A stretch of 6,501 nt of DNA from positions 1-6,501 of the forward strand of contig JAEDOE010000069.1 in NCBI GenBank assembly GCA_016302095.1, written 5' to 3'. Shown here in pieces: positions 1 to 6,407 of this stretch. The position numbers were made by a program, and so were the translations under genes. The notes under the pieces were generated by a model. That model made no database searches and was not told where the DNA came from. It saw only the letters and a list, made by a program, of their open reading frames with translations. The DNA is from Anaerovibrio sp. (GTDB lineage Bacteria > Bacillota > Negativicutes > Selenomonadales > Selenomonadaceae). Within the stretch, counting starts at the first letter, position 1; each line of letters begins with the position of its first letter.

Positions 1-810
1 AAAGCCGCTGTTTTCCATCTCCTGCCTGTAGTCAGCCTGCATGGAAGGATTGTCCTTGAACACCGCCATGCCCACCTCCTGTGGGTCCAGCTGGCCGTCA
101 GGCTGGAGGTTCTCTGCAATGTAGCTCTTGACGGCAGCTGCCGCCTCCACCTGATCCTGGCAGTAGGCCTCCGTCACCTTCTTGACAGCCTTGCTGATTT
201 CCTTGATGGTCTCGTTGGGGGATGGGGACTGGGCACATTCCAGCAGGAGCTCCGGCAGGACAAATACCTTGTTGCCATCAATGGAATACCGCTTGGCCTT
301 GATCAGCACTTCCTTCGTATCAAGGTTGATGTAGGCAAACTCCTCCATGCGCTGGCTGAGATTGGGCAGCAGGCCGCAGCTGTTCATAACCTCGGTCACC
401 ACGCTGCCGTCCTCCGCCACGTTGACCTGATGCACATAGCCATGGTTGTTGGTGCACTTAAAGAGCACCAGCTGAGGGGTATCGTCAGCCCGTATCTGGC
501 AGACAAACAAATCTGCACACTCTATATCCTCTGCATGGCTGAGGGGCTGGTACAGGGCATTGGCTACCTGCTGAGAAAACTCCGCAAAGCTTGCCTGCCC
601 CTCCTGATAAGCTGCCAGATGGCTGCTGAACTCGCTGCTTTCGTAAAATTTGCCCGTCTTGGCATCCTGGCTGCCGATGGTCTTTTCCACATGCTTTGCC
701 AGAAATTCCCGCGTGCTCTGTTCCAGCTCCAGCTCCTGGGCTGACAGAACCGGCGCTCCCCCGGCAAAATCCAATATATGCAAAATAGCCTTTTCGATGA
801 TTACCAGCAT
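1..810 (-). CDS. Nucleoid-associated protein, NdpA/YejK (37-kDa) family, 3'-truncated by window edge
   Basis: The frame is open from an ATG at 810 to the window edge (270 codons, no stop), so the C-terminus is missing; family members are usually about 330-350 residues, so roughly 60-80 residues should lie outside. The protein begins MLVIIEKAILHILDF, and the middle (about residues 100-195) has the alternating beta-rich pattern I associate with the 37-kDa nucleoid-associated family (PF04245): LFVCQIRADDTPQLVLFKC, then NHGYVHQV, then EEFAYINLDTKEVLIKAKRY. There is no signal peptide or membrane segment, so it is cytoplasmic. E. coli YejK of this family binds the nucleoid; its exact role is not settled. 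The start is supported by a GGAGG site 6 nt upstream. The gene follows the transporter by 73 bp with no visible terminator, so read-through is possible, but nothing links it to quinone synthesis. The family call is from recognition, not a search. Confidence 0.8.
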   Translation of the reverse strand, partial: MLVIIEKAILHILDFAGGAPVLSAQELELEQSTREFLAKHVEKTIGSQDAKTGKFYESSEFSSHLAAYQEGQASFAEFSQQVANALYQPLSHAEDIECADLFVCQIRADDTPQLVLFKCTNNHGYVHQVNVAEDGSVVTEVMNSCGLLPNLSQRMEEFAYINLDTKEVLIKAKRYSIDGNKVFVLPELLLECAQSPSPNETIKEISKAVKKVTEAYCQDQVEAAAAVKSYIAENLQPDGQLDPQEVGMAVFKDNPSMQADYRQEMENSGF

Positions 811-816
811 AAAATT

Positions 817-821
817 CCTCC
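817..821 (-). promoter_or_regulatory. Ribosome binding site of the nucleoid-protein gene
   Basis: GGAGG on the minus strand lies 6 nt before the ATG at 810. It is the strongest Shine-Dalgarno match near this frame and fixes the start of the truncated gene. Confidence 0.8.
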
Positions 822-835
822 AGCCATTAATTTTT

Positions 836-856
836 CCATATCAAATATCTGATATC
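836..856 (-). repeat. Three 7-bp GATAT direct repeats in the gap before the nucleoid-protein gene
   Basis: Read on the minus strand, the 73-bp gap holds GATATCA, GATATTT and GATATGG back to back. The same stretch contains the dyad ATATCA-N6-TGATAT. It lies about 26 nt upstream of the nucleoid-protein start, where a promoter or operator could sit, but no convincing -35/-10 pair was seen. The repeat is short and AT-rich and may be chance. Confidence 0.35.
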
Positions 857-884
857 CGATGTTATTCTTCCGGCATGTCCCTGC

Positions 885-2075
885 TCATCCCTGCGGATAT
901 GGCGTCAGTGCCGTAATGACAGCCGCTATGGTCATAGGCAGGACACTGAGCAGCATTGCCGCTTCCAGCCCGATGTAGTCACCCAGGGCCGCGGTAATCG
1001 CCGCCCCTACGCTGCCCAGGCCGAAGCACAGTCCCATCATCATGCCGGAGGCCACGCCGATGTATTTGGGCATCAGCCGCCCGGTCCAGACAATGGAGCT
1101 GGGCTGCGTCCCGTGGGAGCAGGCGCCCCCCAGGAACAGTGCCAGCATGGTCCAGATACCTGCATCCGGGTATTCAAAGAAAAACACTATCGGCAGTGCC
1201 GACACCGCCAGATAGGTGACAATCAGCCGCTTGTGGCCGAACCTGTCCCCCAGCTCGCCGCCGCTGATGCCTCCGGCAGCTGAGCCCAGCAGGAACACCG
1301 CCAGAAGGCTGCCGGCCATCATGCTGGAATAGCCGTGGGACAGGAGCACCAGCGGCAAAAAGGTGGACACTGCCACATGGGTCCAGCAGCGCAGTGCCTG
1401 TGCCGCATTCAGCATCACCACGGCCTTGTTGCTGACAATCTCCCGGAAGCTGATATTCTGCCCCCTGTCCTCCCCCTTCTCCCCGGCAAGCCGGGATTTC
1501 TTAGCGTTGGCGGAGGGCAGACGGCAGATGCCGCTGAAATAGTACGCCGCCCCCAGCAAAATGCCGGGGATTGCCAAGAGGGGCAAAAGCTCCAGGGAAA
1601 AATACTCCAGAAAAGCCGTCACCACCACCGGCACAATGGCAAAGCCCACATTGCCGCTGACAATGTAAAAGGACATGTACCGCCCCAGGTATTTTGCCGT
1701 GCCCACCTTGTCCAGAAGGGCAATGCCCAACGGGTGAATAATCGCCACCATCAGCCCCATCAGGGCACATAACAGGAACAATACCGGCTGATTGGGGGCA
1801 TAACCTGCCAGGCAGATAAAGAGGCCGCACAGGGGCACCGCCCACACCAGACAGCTGCCGCAGTCGTGCCTGTCCACCACATAGCCCACAAAGGGCTGAA
1901 TGGTACTGGCCATAAAAGCCAGCACCATGACCAGCACGCCGCACATGGTCAGGGACATATCCAGCTTCACCATAATCAGCGGCAGCAGCACCGGCAGAAA
2001 GTTATTGTAAAAATCTGCGGCAAAATGCCCCATGCTGAGATAAAAAATCCCCGCTTTCGTGCCGCATTTCAACAT
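885..2075 (-). CDS. MFS transporter, fosmidomycin-resistance (FSR)-like
   Basis: A 396-residue integral membrane protein of the major facilitator superfamily, about the usual length for a 12-helix member. The N-terminal helix carries GHFAADFYNNFLP (residues 16-28), typical of FSR-type carriers. A motif-A-like loop GYVVDRHD (64-71) follows helix 2, IIHPLG (112-117) matches the (F/I)HP signature of this group, and a second motif-A copy GGELGDRFGHKR (272-283) lies in the C-terminal half. A charged cytoplasmic loop at about 187-217 separates the halves. The start is uncertain: the ATG at 2075 has AAAGGA 12 nt upstream, while an in-frame TTG at 2096 has AAGGGA 8 nt upstream and would add seven residues; I prefer the ATG because little precedes helix 1 in relatives. 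It starts about 40 bp after the nucleosidase gene and is probably co-transcribed. Its substrate is unknown; small-molecule efflux is the family norm. Confidence 0.85.
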   Translation of the reverse strand: MLKCGTKAGIFYLSMGHFAADFYNNFLPVLLPLIMVKLDMSLTMCGVLVMVLAFMASTIQPFVGYVVDRHDCGSCLVWAVPLCGLFICLAGYAPNQPVLFLLCALMGLMVAIIHPLGIALLDKVGTAKYLGRYMSFYIVSGNVGFAIVPVVVTAFLEYFSLELLPLLAIPGILLGAAYYFSGICRLPSANAKKSRLAGEKGEDRGQNISFREIVSNKAVVMLNAAQALRCWTHVAVSTFLPLVLLSHGYSSMMAGSLLAVFLLGSAAGGISGGELGDRFGHKRLIVTYLAVSALPIVFFFEYPDAGIWTMLALFLGGACSHGTQPSSIVWTGRLMPKYIGVASGMMMGLCFGLGSVGAAITAALGDYIGLEAAMLLSVLPMTIAAVITALTPYPQG

Positions 2076-2115
2076 ATTCGCACCATTTCCTTTCAAATAA
2101 TTTGTCCCTTATAAA

Positions 2116-2973
2116 TTATCCCTTGTCGGACTCCTTGTTGTATACATCCTTCAGCAGGGTTTCCTTCCGCAGGGACAGGCACTGGCACTGCTTGTCCTCT
2201 GCCGATACATTGCGGATGGTCTCCAGCAGGATTTCCCCGATCATGGCGGCATCATCATAGAATATGTTGGACATGTCCTCATGGGACCAGACCTTGATGC
2301 CCTCACCGTAGTTGACGGTGAAGTACAGGCCTGCATAGCAGGCACCGATTTCCCGTGCCAGGTACACCTCCGGGCACATGCTCTGCCCCACAATATCCGC
2401 ATGGCCATTGAGCATAGCTATTTCTGCCGGGCTTTCAAAGTGCCTGCCATCCGTTACGGCATAGGTGCCCCGGGTAAAAATCCTGCCCGTAAACCGCTTC
2501 CGGGTGGCATCTATCAGTGCCTGCCTCAGCTCCGGGCACAGGGCATCACGCATCACCAGAAGATACCTGCCATCCAGCATGACATCCTTTCTCATGGACA
2601 TATCCAGATAATCGTCAGGTATCATGAAATCCCGGATATCCAGCAGCTTATTTACCGTGCCCACGCCGCCCTCGGAGAGAATCCGCTTTACCCCGGCGGC
2701 ACGGAACACCCAGAATACCTGCCGGGAGGCATCCGCCCGGGTGACGCCGCTGCGCCAGCCGTGCATCTTCACAGTCAGTACCCTTTTACTGCCCACGGAA
2801 AAAAGCCGGAAGGCAGGGCTCTCCCCATAAGGGGTGGCAAAATGCAGCCCATCTTCCTCCACCTTTACATCCTCCGCCCGGACATTCATGGGAAAATCAC
2901 TGGACAAAGTGCCCGAACCGCCCACTATGCCATATTCCGCCTGGGGAATATTATCACTCTTTATAATGCTCAT
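2116..2973 (-). CDS. MTAP/PNP-superfamily nucleoside phosphorylase or nucleosidase, probable futalosine-pathway purine-removing enzyme
   Basis: A 285-residue cytoplasmic protein of the methylthioadenosine phosphorylase branch of the PNP/UDP phosphorylase superfamily, at the family's usual length. Visible landmarks are the N-terminal loop GIVGGSG (15-21), TPYGES (47-52), MHG (70-72, where MTAP has RHG), GTYAVTDGRHF (169-179), PAE (182-184), CPEVYLAREIGACYA (200-214) and VNYGEG (220-225, where MTAP has TDYD). By eye, the MTAP phosphate-site Arg is Met70 and the Thr-Thr-Ala stretch is Glu-Gly-Gly (101-103), while His71 and Ser198 remain. Asn221 replaces the purine-contacting Asp, as in 6-oxopurine-specific relatives. 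The gene begins 3 nt after the mqnC stop, with AGGAG 10 nt before the ATG, so translation is likely linked. In this setting it is inferred to remove adenine or hypoxanthine from (amino)futalosine, by phosphate or water. A plain purine-salvage or MTA role remains possible. Confidence 0.8.
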   Translation of the reverse strand: MSIIKSDNIPQAEYGIVGGSGTLSSDFPMNVRAEDVKVEEDGLHFATPYGESPAFRLFSVGSKRVLTVKMHGWRSGVTRADASRQVFWVFRAAGVKRILSEGGVGTVNKLLDIRDFMIPDDYLDMSMRKDVMLDGRYLLVMRDALCPELRQALIDATRKRFTGRIFTRGTYAVTDGRHFESPAEIAMLNGHADIVGQSMCPEVYLAREIGACYAGLYFTVNYGEGIKVWSHEDMSNIFYDDAAMIGEILLETIRNVSAEDKQCQCLSLRKETLLKDVYNKESDKG

Positions 2974-2976
2974 TGA

Positions 2977-4005
2977 TTAAAATCTCCTGATAATCCTATA
3001 CTCCGTGTCACGCTGGGCAGGCTTCTTTCCTGCTCCGCGGATTAAATCAGCCATCTTTTTGATGGACATATCATAAGCCGTGCCAGCTGCCCTGACTACG
3101 TTTTCCTCCAGCATGATGCTGCCCAGGTCATCTGCCCCGAAGCCCAAAGTCAGCTGGCCGATGCGTTCCCCCTGAGTAACCCAGGAGCCCTGGATGTGGG
3201 CTACGTTGTCCATATAAAGCCGCGTCATGGCAAGGGTGCGCATGTAGTCCCAGCCGGAGGTCTTCTCGCCCCCCAGCTCCGTGTTGCCCGGCTGGAAAGT
3301 CCAGGTAATAAAGGCACGAAAGCCCCCTGTCCTGTCCTGCAGGCGGCGGATTTTCTCCATGTGCTCCACCCGCTGCGCCATGGTCTCACCCAGCCCGATA
3401 ACCATGGTTGCCGTGCTCTCCATGCCGATGGAATGGGCGCACTCCATTACATGGAGCCAGTCCTCGGTCATGATTTTCTTGGGGCTGACCTTCTGGCGGA
3501 TTTCATCCACCAGGATTTCCGCACCGCCCCCCGGCAGGCTGTCCAGCCCGGCTGCCTGCAATCTTTTCAAGCAGTCCAATATGGATATGCCTGCCTGACG
3601 GGCAAAATGCTGGATTTCCGTTGCCGTAAAGGAATGGATGGCAATATCGTACCTGCTCTTGATGAGGCTCAGCATCTTTTCATAATATTCCAGCCCCAGA
3701 TCAGGGTACAGCCCCCCCTGGATCATCACCTGGGTGCCCCCAGCCTCCACGGTCTCCCGTACCTTTTCCAGTATCTCATCGTAGGTCAGAAGGTAGGCCT
3801 CCCTGCTTTCCTTCCGGCGGAAAAAGGCGCAGAAACGGCACTCATTGACACACACATTGGTATAATTGATATTCCTGTCCACAATAAATGTCACGGTATC
3901 GTCAAACCGCTTCCTGCGCTCTGCATCAGCCCTGCGGCCCAGCTCCACCGGATCTCCGTGCAGCAAAAGCTCCTCTGCCTCACGCTCATTCAGCCTGCTA
4001 CTCAT
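2977..4005 (-). CDS. mqnC: Cyclic dehypoxanthinyl-futalosine synthase MqnC (radical SAM)
   Basis: A 342-residue radical-SAM enzyme that cyclises dehypoxanthinyl futalosine, the step before MqnD in the futalosine route to menaquinone. The [4Fe-4S] motif is CVNECRFC, with Cys52, Cys56 and Cys59, preceded by the MqnC/E-type NINYTNV stretch. QGGLYPD, the intact SLPGGGAEI block, IGLGETMAQR, FITWTFQPGNTELGG and the end TEYRIIRRF all fit MqnC rather than MqnE. The upstream gene's TGA overlaps the ATG by 1 nt (TGATG), implying translational coupling. An in-frame GTG directly before the ATG (4006-4008) is an alternative start; AAGGAG lies 10 nt from the ATG and 7 nt from the GTG, so the choice is a preference. 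CofG/CofH were considered, but the neighbours and motifs favour MqnC. Confidence 0.93.
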   Translation of the reverse strand: MSSRLNEREAEELLLHGDPVELGRRADAERRKRFDDTVTFIVDRNINYTNVCVNECRFCAFFRRKESREAYLLTYDEILEKVRETVEAGGTQVMIQGGLYPDLGLEYYEKMLSLIKSRYDIAIHSFTATEIQHFARQAGISILDCLKRLQAAGLDSLPGGGAEILVDEIRQKVSPKKIMTEDWLHVMECAHSIGMESTATMVIGLGETMAQRVEHMEKIRRLQDRTGGFRAFITWTFQPGNTELGGEKTSGWDYMRTLAMTRLYMDNVAHIQGSWVTQGERIGQLTLGFGADDLGSIMLEENVVRAAGTAYDMSIKKMADLIRGAGKKPAQRDTEYRIIRRF

Positions 4006-5171
4006 CACTGCGCCTCTCCTTCCCTGCCGCCAGCCTTTGCATCATCTGACCGTGCATCATCTAAATTTGCTTTCTCTGCCGGTAAATTTGCATCCTCTAC
4101 CGGGTGATAGAAGGTATCACGCTCCACCGGCACAAAGCCAGCCTCCATAATCAGCTGCCGCAGCTTGCTCCTGGTAATGCCTGTATTGGTCTTTGCCCCT
4201 GCTGCGTGGATAATCTTTTCCTCGCCAATAGTGCCATCCAAATCGTCCGCCCCGAAGCCCAATGCCAGCTGGGCAATCGGCATGGTCAGCATAATCCAGA
4301 AGGCCTTGATATGGTCGATATTGTCAAGAATCAGCCGGGACAGTGCCATCATCTTCATGTCCTCCCAGGAGCCAACCCGCTGCAAATGAGCCAGCTGGGT
4401 ATTGGCAGGGTGGAATGGGAATGACACGAAAGCCTGAAAGCCCCCTGTCTCGTCCTGAATATCCCGGAGGGTAATCAGGTGCTGCAGCCGTTCCTCAATG
4501 GTCTCAATATGGCCGTACATCATGGTGCAGTTGGTGCGGATGCCAAGGCTGTGGGCTGTCCTGATGGTCTCTATCCACTCTGCCGTGGTGGCCTTTTTCG
4601 GGCAGATTTCCCGGCGCACCCTGTCACTGAGGATTTCCGCGCCGCCCCCCGGCAGGGAGGACAGGCCTGCCGCCTGCAAAATCTCCAGCACCTCCCGGAT
4701 GGATTTGCCGGTCATCTGGCTGAAATGCACGATTTCCACCGGGGTAAATGCCTTGATGTCCGCCTCCGGCAGTGCCGCCCTGACCTGCCTCACCACGTTC
4801 AGGTAATAGTCAAAGTCCTTGGTGGGATGCAGGGCACTGACAATGTGGATTTCCCCCAGGTTGCGCACCCCTTTGGCTTCCTCCAATATCCTGGCTATAT
4901 CCTCTGTCTCCAGCACAAAGCCCCGCTTGTCCCCTTCCTCACACTGAAAGGCACACAGGGGGCAACCCGATGTGCAGATATTGGTCAGGTTGATATGCCT
5001 GTTTACATTATAAAAAACGCTCTTGCCGCTTTTGCGCTCCTTCATCTTCCGCGCACATGCTGCCAAAAACAGCAAATCGTTATCCTCATAGAGAGCCAGC
5101 GCATCTTCCAGGGAAAGCCTCTCACCCCGCTCTGCCCTGCCCCTGGCTGCCTCAATAGTCTTCTTGTCCAT
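4005..5171 (-). CDS. mqnE: Aminofutalosine synthase MqnE-like radical SAM enzyme, second copy
   Basis: A 388-residue radical-SAM protein of the MqnE family, which adds the SAM-derived adenosyl radical to the enol ether of 3-[(1-carboxyvinyl)oxy]benzoate to form aminofutalosine. Cluster cysteines are 66, 70 and 73 (CTSGCPLC), after FYNVNRHINLTN. The intact SLPGGGAEI block is at 172-180, followed by TAHSLGIRTN, MMYGHIET and RDIQDETGGFQAF. Oddities: the residue before the third cysteine is Leu, where an aromatic is usual; the glycine-rich SAM-site stretch reads HIVSALHP, where I expect HIVGGLHP; and there is an extra Cys77. The last 33 or so residues form a charged, repetitive, probably disordered tail, DANLPAEKANLDDARSDDAK and onward. 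The ATG at 5171 has GAGGT 10 nt and AGAGG 4 nt upstream, both within a 15-bp repeat. It follows the first copy by 86 bp and overlaps mqnC by 1 nt. Confidence 0.88.
   Translation of the reverse strand: MDKKTIEAARGRAERGERLSLEDALALYEDNDLLFLAACARKMKERKSGKSVFYNVNRHINLTNICTSGCPLCAFQCEEGDKRGFVLETEDIARILEEAKGVRNLGEIHIVSALHPTKDFDYYLNVVRQVRAALPEADIKAFTPVEIVHFSQMTGKSIREVLEILQAAGLSSLPGGGAEILSDRVRREICPKKATTAEWIETIRTAHSLGIRTNCTMMYGHIETIEERLQHLITLRDIQDETGGFQAFVSFPFHPANTQLAHLQRVGSWEDMKMMALSRLILDNIDHIKAFWIMLTMPIAQLALGFGADDLDGTIGEEKIIHAAGAKTNTGITRSKLRQLIMEAGFVPVERDTFYHPVEDANLPAEKANLDDARSDDAKAGGREGEAQ
4016..4021 (-). promoter_or_regulatory. Ribosome binding site of mqnC
   Basis: AAGGAG on the minus strand lies inside the last codons of the upstream mqnE copy, 7 nt before a GTG and 10 nt before the adjacent ATG. 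It supports reinitiation at the stop/start overlap but does not decide between the two start codons. Confidence 0.65.
4035..4100 (-). repeat. Short direct repeats coding the C-terminal tail of the second MqnE copy
   Basis: Seen on the plus strand: TAAATTTGC at 4062-4070 and again at 4083-4091 (21 bp apart, seven codons), and TGCATCATCT at 4038-4047 and 4053-4062 (15 bp apart, five codons). Both spacings keep the frame. The encoded tail repeats ANL and DDA units and extends past the point where conserved MqnE sequence ends, which suggests growth by in-frame slippage. No function is implied. Confidence 0.6.
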
Positions 5172-5214
5172 AAAACCTCTTACCTCAAAACCTTTTAACT
5201 AGAAACCTTTTATC
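5170..5214 (-). repeat. Three tandem 15-bp repeats running into the second mqnE start codon
   Basis: On the minus strand the units are GATAAAAGGTTTCTA (5200-5214), GTTAAAAGGTTTTGA (5185-5199) and GGTAAGAGGTTTTAT (5170-5184), a period of exactly 15 bp. The last two bases of the third unit are the AT of the ATG start. Each unit carries an AAAGG or AGAGG core resembling a Shine-Dalgarno site, so the array offers two or three staggered ribosome contacts. Whether it affects translation, or binds a protein as direct repeats, cannot be told from sequence. Confidence 0.75.
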
Positions 5215-5257
5215 TGATAATAATACTGCCCCTGTCCAGCCCACTGCCCCAAAGCTG

Positions 5258-6394
5258 TCACTGCTGTGCGGCCTGGGCTACCTGTGCCTGCTGGTCCTTT
5301 TCCGTGAAAATCCTGATGATATTGAAATTGCAGTCACAGGAGGCAGGAATCCTGCCAGCCTCCCTGATAATCCTGATAATCCTGTCCTCGCTGAGAGCCG
5401 TAGGGCTGGTAGCTCCTGCATCGTGGAGAATGGTCTCCTTGTGGATGGTGCCGTCAATATCGTTGGCACCGAAGCCCAGTGCCACCTGCGCCACCGGCAC
5501 GGTCAGCATTACCCAGTAGGCCTTGATATTCCTGATGTTGTCCAGCATCAGCCTGGAAATGGCTATCATCCTCAGATCATCCCACATGGAGGTCTGCTCC
5601 ACTGTCTCCCCCAGCTCCGTGTTCTTCGGCAAAAACGGGAAGCAGATAAAGGTCTGGATGCCGCCGGTCTCATCCTGCAAATCCCGCAGCTTCAGGAGAT
5701 GGTCAATCCTTTCCTCCATAGTCTCAATATGGCCGTAGAGCATGCTGGCATTGGTCTTGATGCCCAGCCTGTGGGCAGTCCGGGACACCTCAATCCACTC
5801 ATCAGCAGTTGCCTTGTTGGGGCAGAGCCTTTCGCGCACCCTGTCACTGAGGATTTCCGCACCGCCACCGGCTATGGCCTGCAAACCGGCTGCCTTCAGC
5901 TTCAGCAGCACTTCCTCTACGGTCAGGCCGGAAATCTTGGCAAAATGGGTGATTTCCACCCCGGTAAAGCCCTTCAAATACAGGTTCGGAAAGGTATCAT
6001 GCAGTGCCTGCAAGCGTTCCAGATAATCCTCAAAGGTCCAGTCCGTGTGCAGTCCGCTGACCACATGCAGCCCGGCAAGATTCGGGTCCTGCATGGCCTC
6101 CTGCACCTTTGCCACCGCTTCCTCCACGCTCATGGCGTAGGCTCCCGGTGCGTCCTTGTCCTTGCCAAAGGCGCAGAATTTGCACTTTGATGTGCAGATA
6201 TTGGTCAGATTTACATGGCAGTTCACATTGTAGTAGACAATATCGCCGCATTTTTTCTTGCGTACATAGTCCGCCATGCTGCCCAGCCAGGCAATATCCC
6301 GGCATGCCAAAAGCCGCAGCCCGTCCTCGCGGGTAAGCCGTTCCCCCGCAAAAATCTTCGCTTCAATATCCTTGTAATCTTCTGAACTATACAA
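5258..6394 (-). CDS. mqnE: Aminofutalosine synthase MqnE-like radical SAM enzyme, first copy
   Basis: A 378-residue radical-SAM protein of the MqnE family and first gene of the operon. Cluster cysteines are 67, 71 and 74 (CTSKCKFC), after YYNVNCHVNLTN; then TGVEITHFA, TAHRLGIKTN, MLYGHIET, RDLQDETGG and LGFGANDIDGT, all matching MqnE. Departures: the SLPGGGAEI block, intact in both MqnC and the second copy here, reads AIAGGGAEI (173-181); the SAM-site stretch reads HVVSGLHT; and NVNRH is NVNCH. It could make aminofutalosine or a related adduct on a different enol ether. Start choice: TTG at 6394 has GGAGGG 7 nt upstream. In-frame ATGs at 6409 and 6418 lack such sites, and a TTG at 6439 sits at the predicted transcript start, so those are less likely. 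The C-terminal tail is Gln/Ala-rich (QAQVAQAAQQ). Confidence 0.87.
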   Translation of the reverse strand: MYSSEDYKDIEAKIFAGERLTREDGLRLLACRDIAWLGSMADYVRKKKCGDIVYYNVNCHVNLTNICTSKCKFCAFGKDKDAPGAYAMSVEEAVAKVQEAMQDPNLAGLHVVSGLHTDWTFEDYLERLQALHDTFPNLYLKGFTGVEITHFAKISGLTVEEVLLKLKAAGLQAIAGGGAEILSDRVRERLCPNKATADEWIEVSRTAHRLGIKTNASMLYGHIETMEERIDHLLKLRDLQDETGGIQTFICFPFLPKNTELGETVEQTSMWDDLRMIAISRLMLDNIRNIKAYWVMLTVPVAQVALGFGANDIDGTIHKETILHDAGATSPTALSEDRIIRIIREAGRIPASCDCNFNIIRIFTEKDQQAQVAQAAQQ

Positions 6395-6401
6395 AATAAA
6401 A

Positions 6402-6407
6402 CCCTCC
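6402..6407 (-). promoter_or_regulatory. Ribosome binding site deciding a TTG start for the first mqnE copy
   Basis: GGAGGG on the minus strand, 7 nt before the TTG at 6394, is the only strong Shine-Dalgarno match in the leader. It overlaps the in-frame ATG at 6409, which therefore cannot use it. Confidence 0.7.

Noticed and set aside
2076..2096. TTG start at 2096 for the transporter
   Set aside because: It has a fair AAGGGA site 8 nt upstream, so it is not excluded, but the ATG at 2075 with AAAGGA is preferred because little normally precedes helix 1.
3196..4107. Long plus-strand open frame (303 codons) antisense to mqnC, with similar ones at 2281-2976, 4479-5198 and 5423-6190
   Set aside because: All lie opposite convincing enzyme genes, read as His/Gln/Pro-rich sequence with no recognisable motif and lack ribosome sites. 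They are shadows of the G+C-rich third codon positions of the real genes.
5215..5257. Terminator or attenuator between the two mqnE genes
   Set aside because: The stretch has two GGGGCAGT direct repeats 18 bp apart but no stable hairpin followed by a T run, so I take the gap as transcribed through.
2977..6394. F420-cofactor enzymes CofG/CofH instead of MqnC/MqnE
   Set aside because: The families are related and easily confused. The GGGAEI block, QDETGG and the adjacent purine nucleoside enzyme fit the futalosine pathway, and no F420 gene is present.
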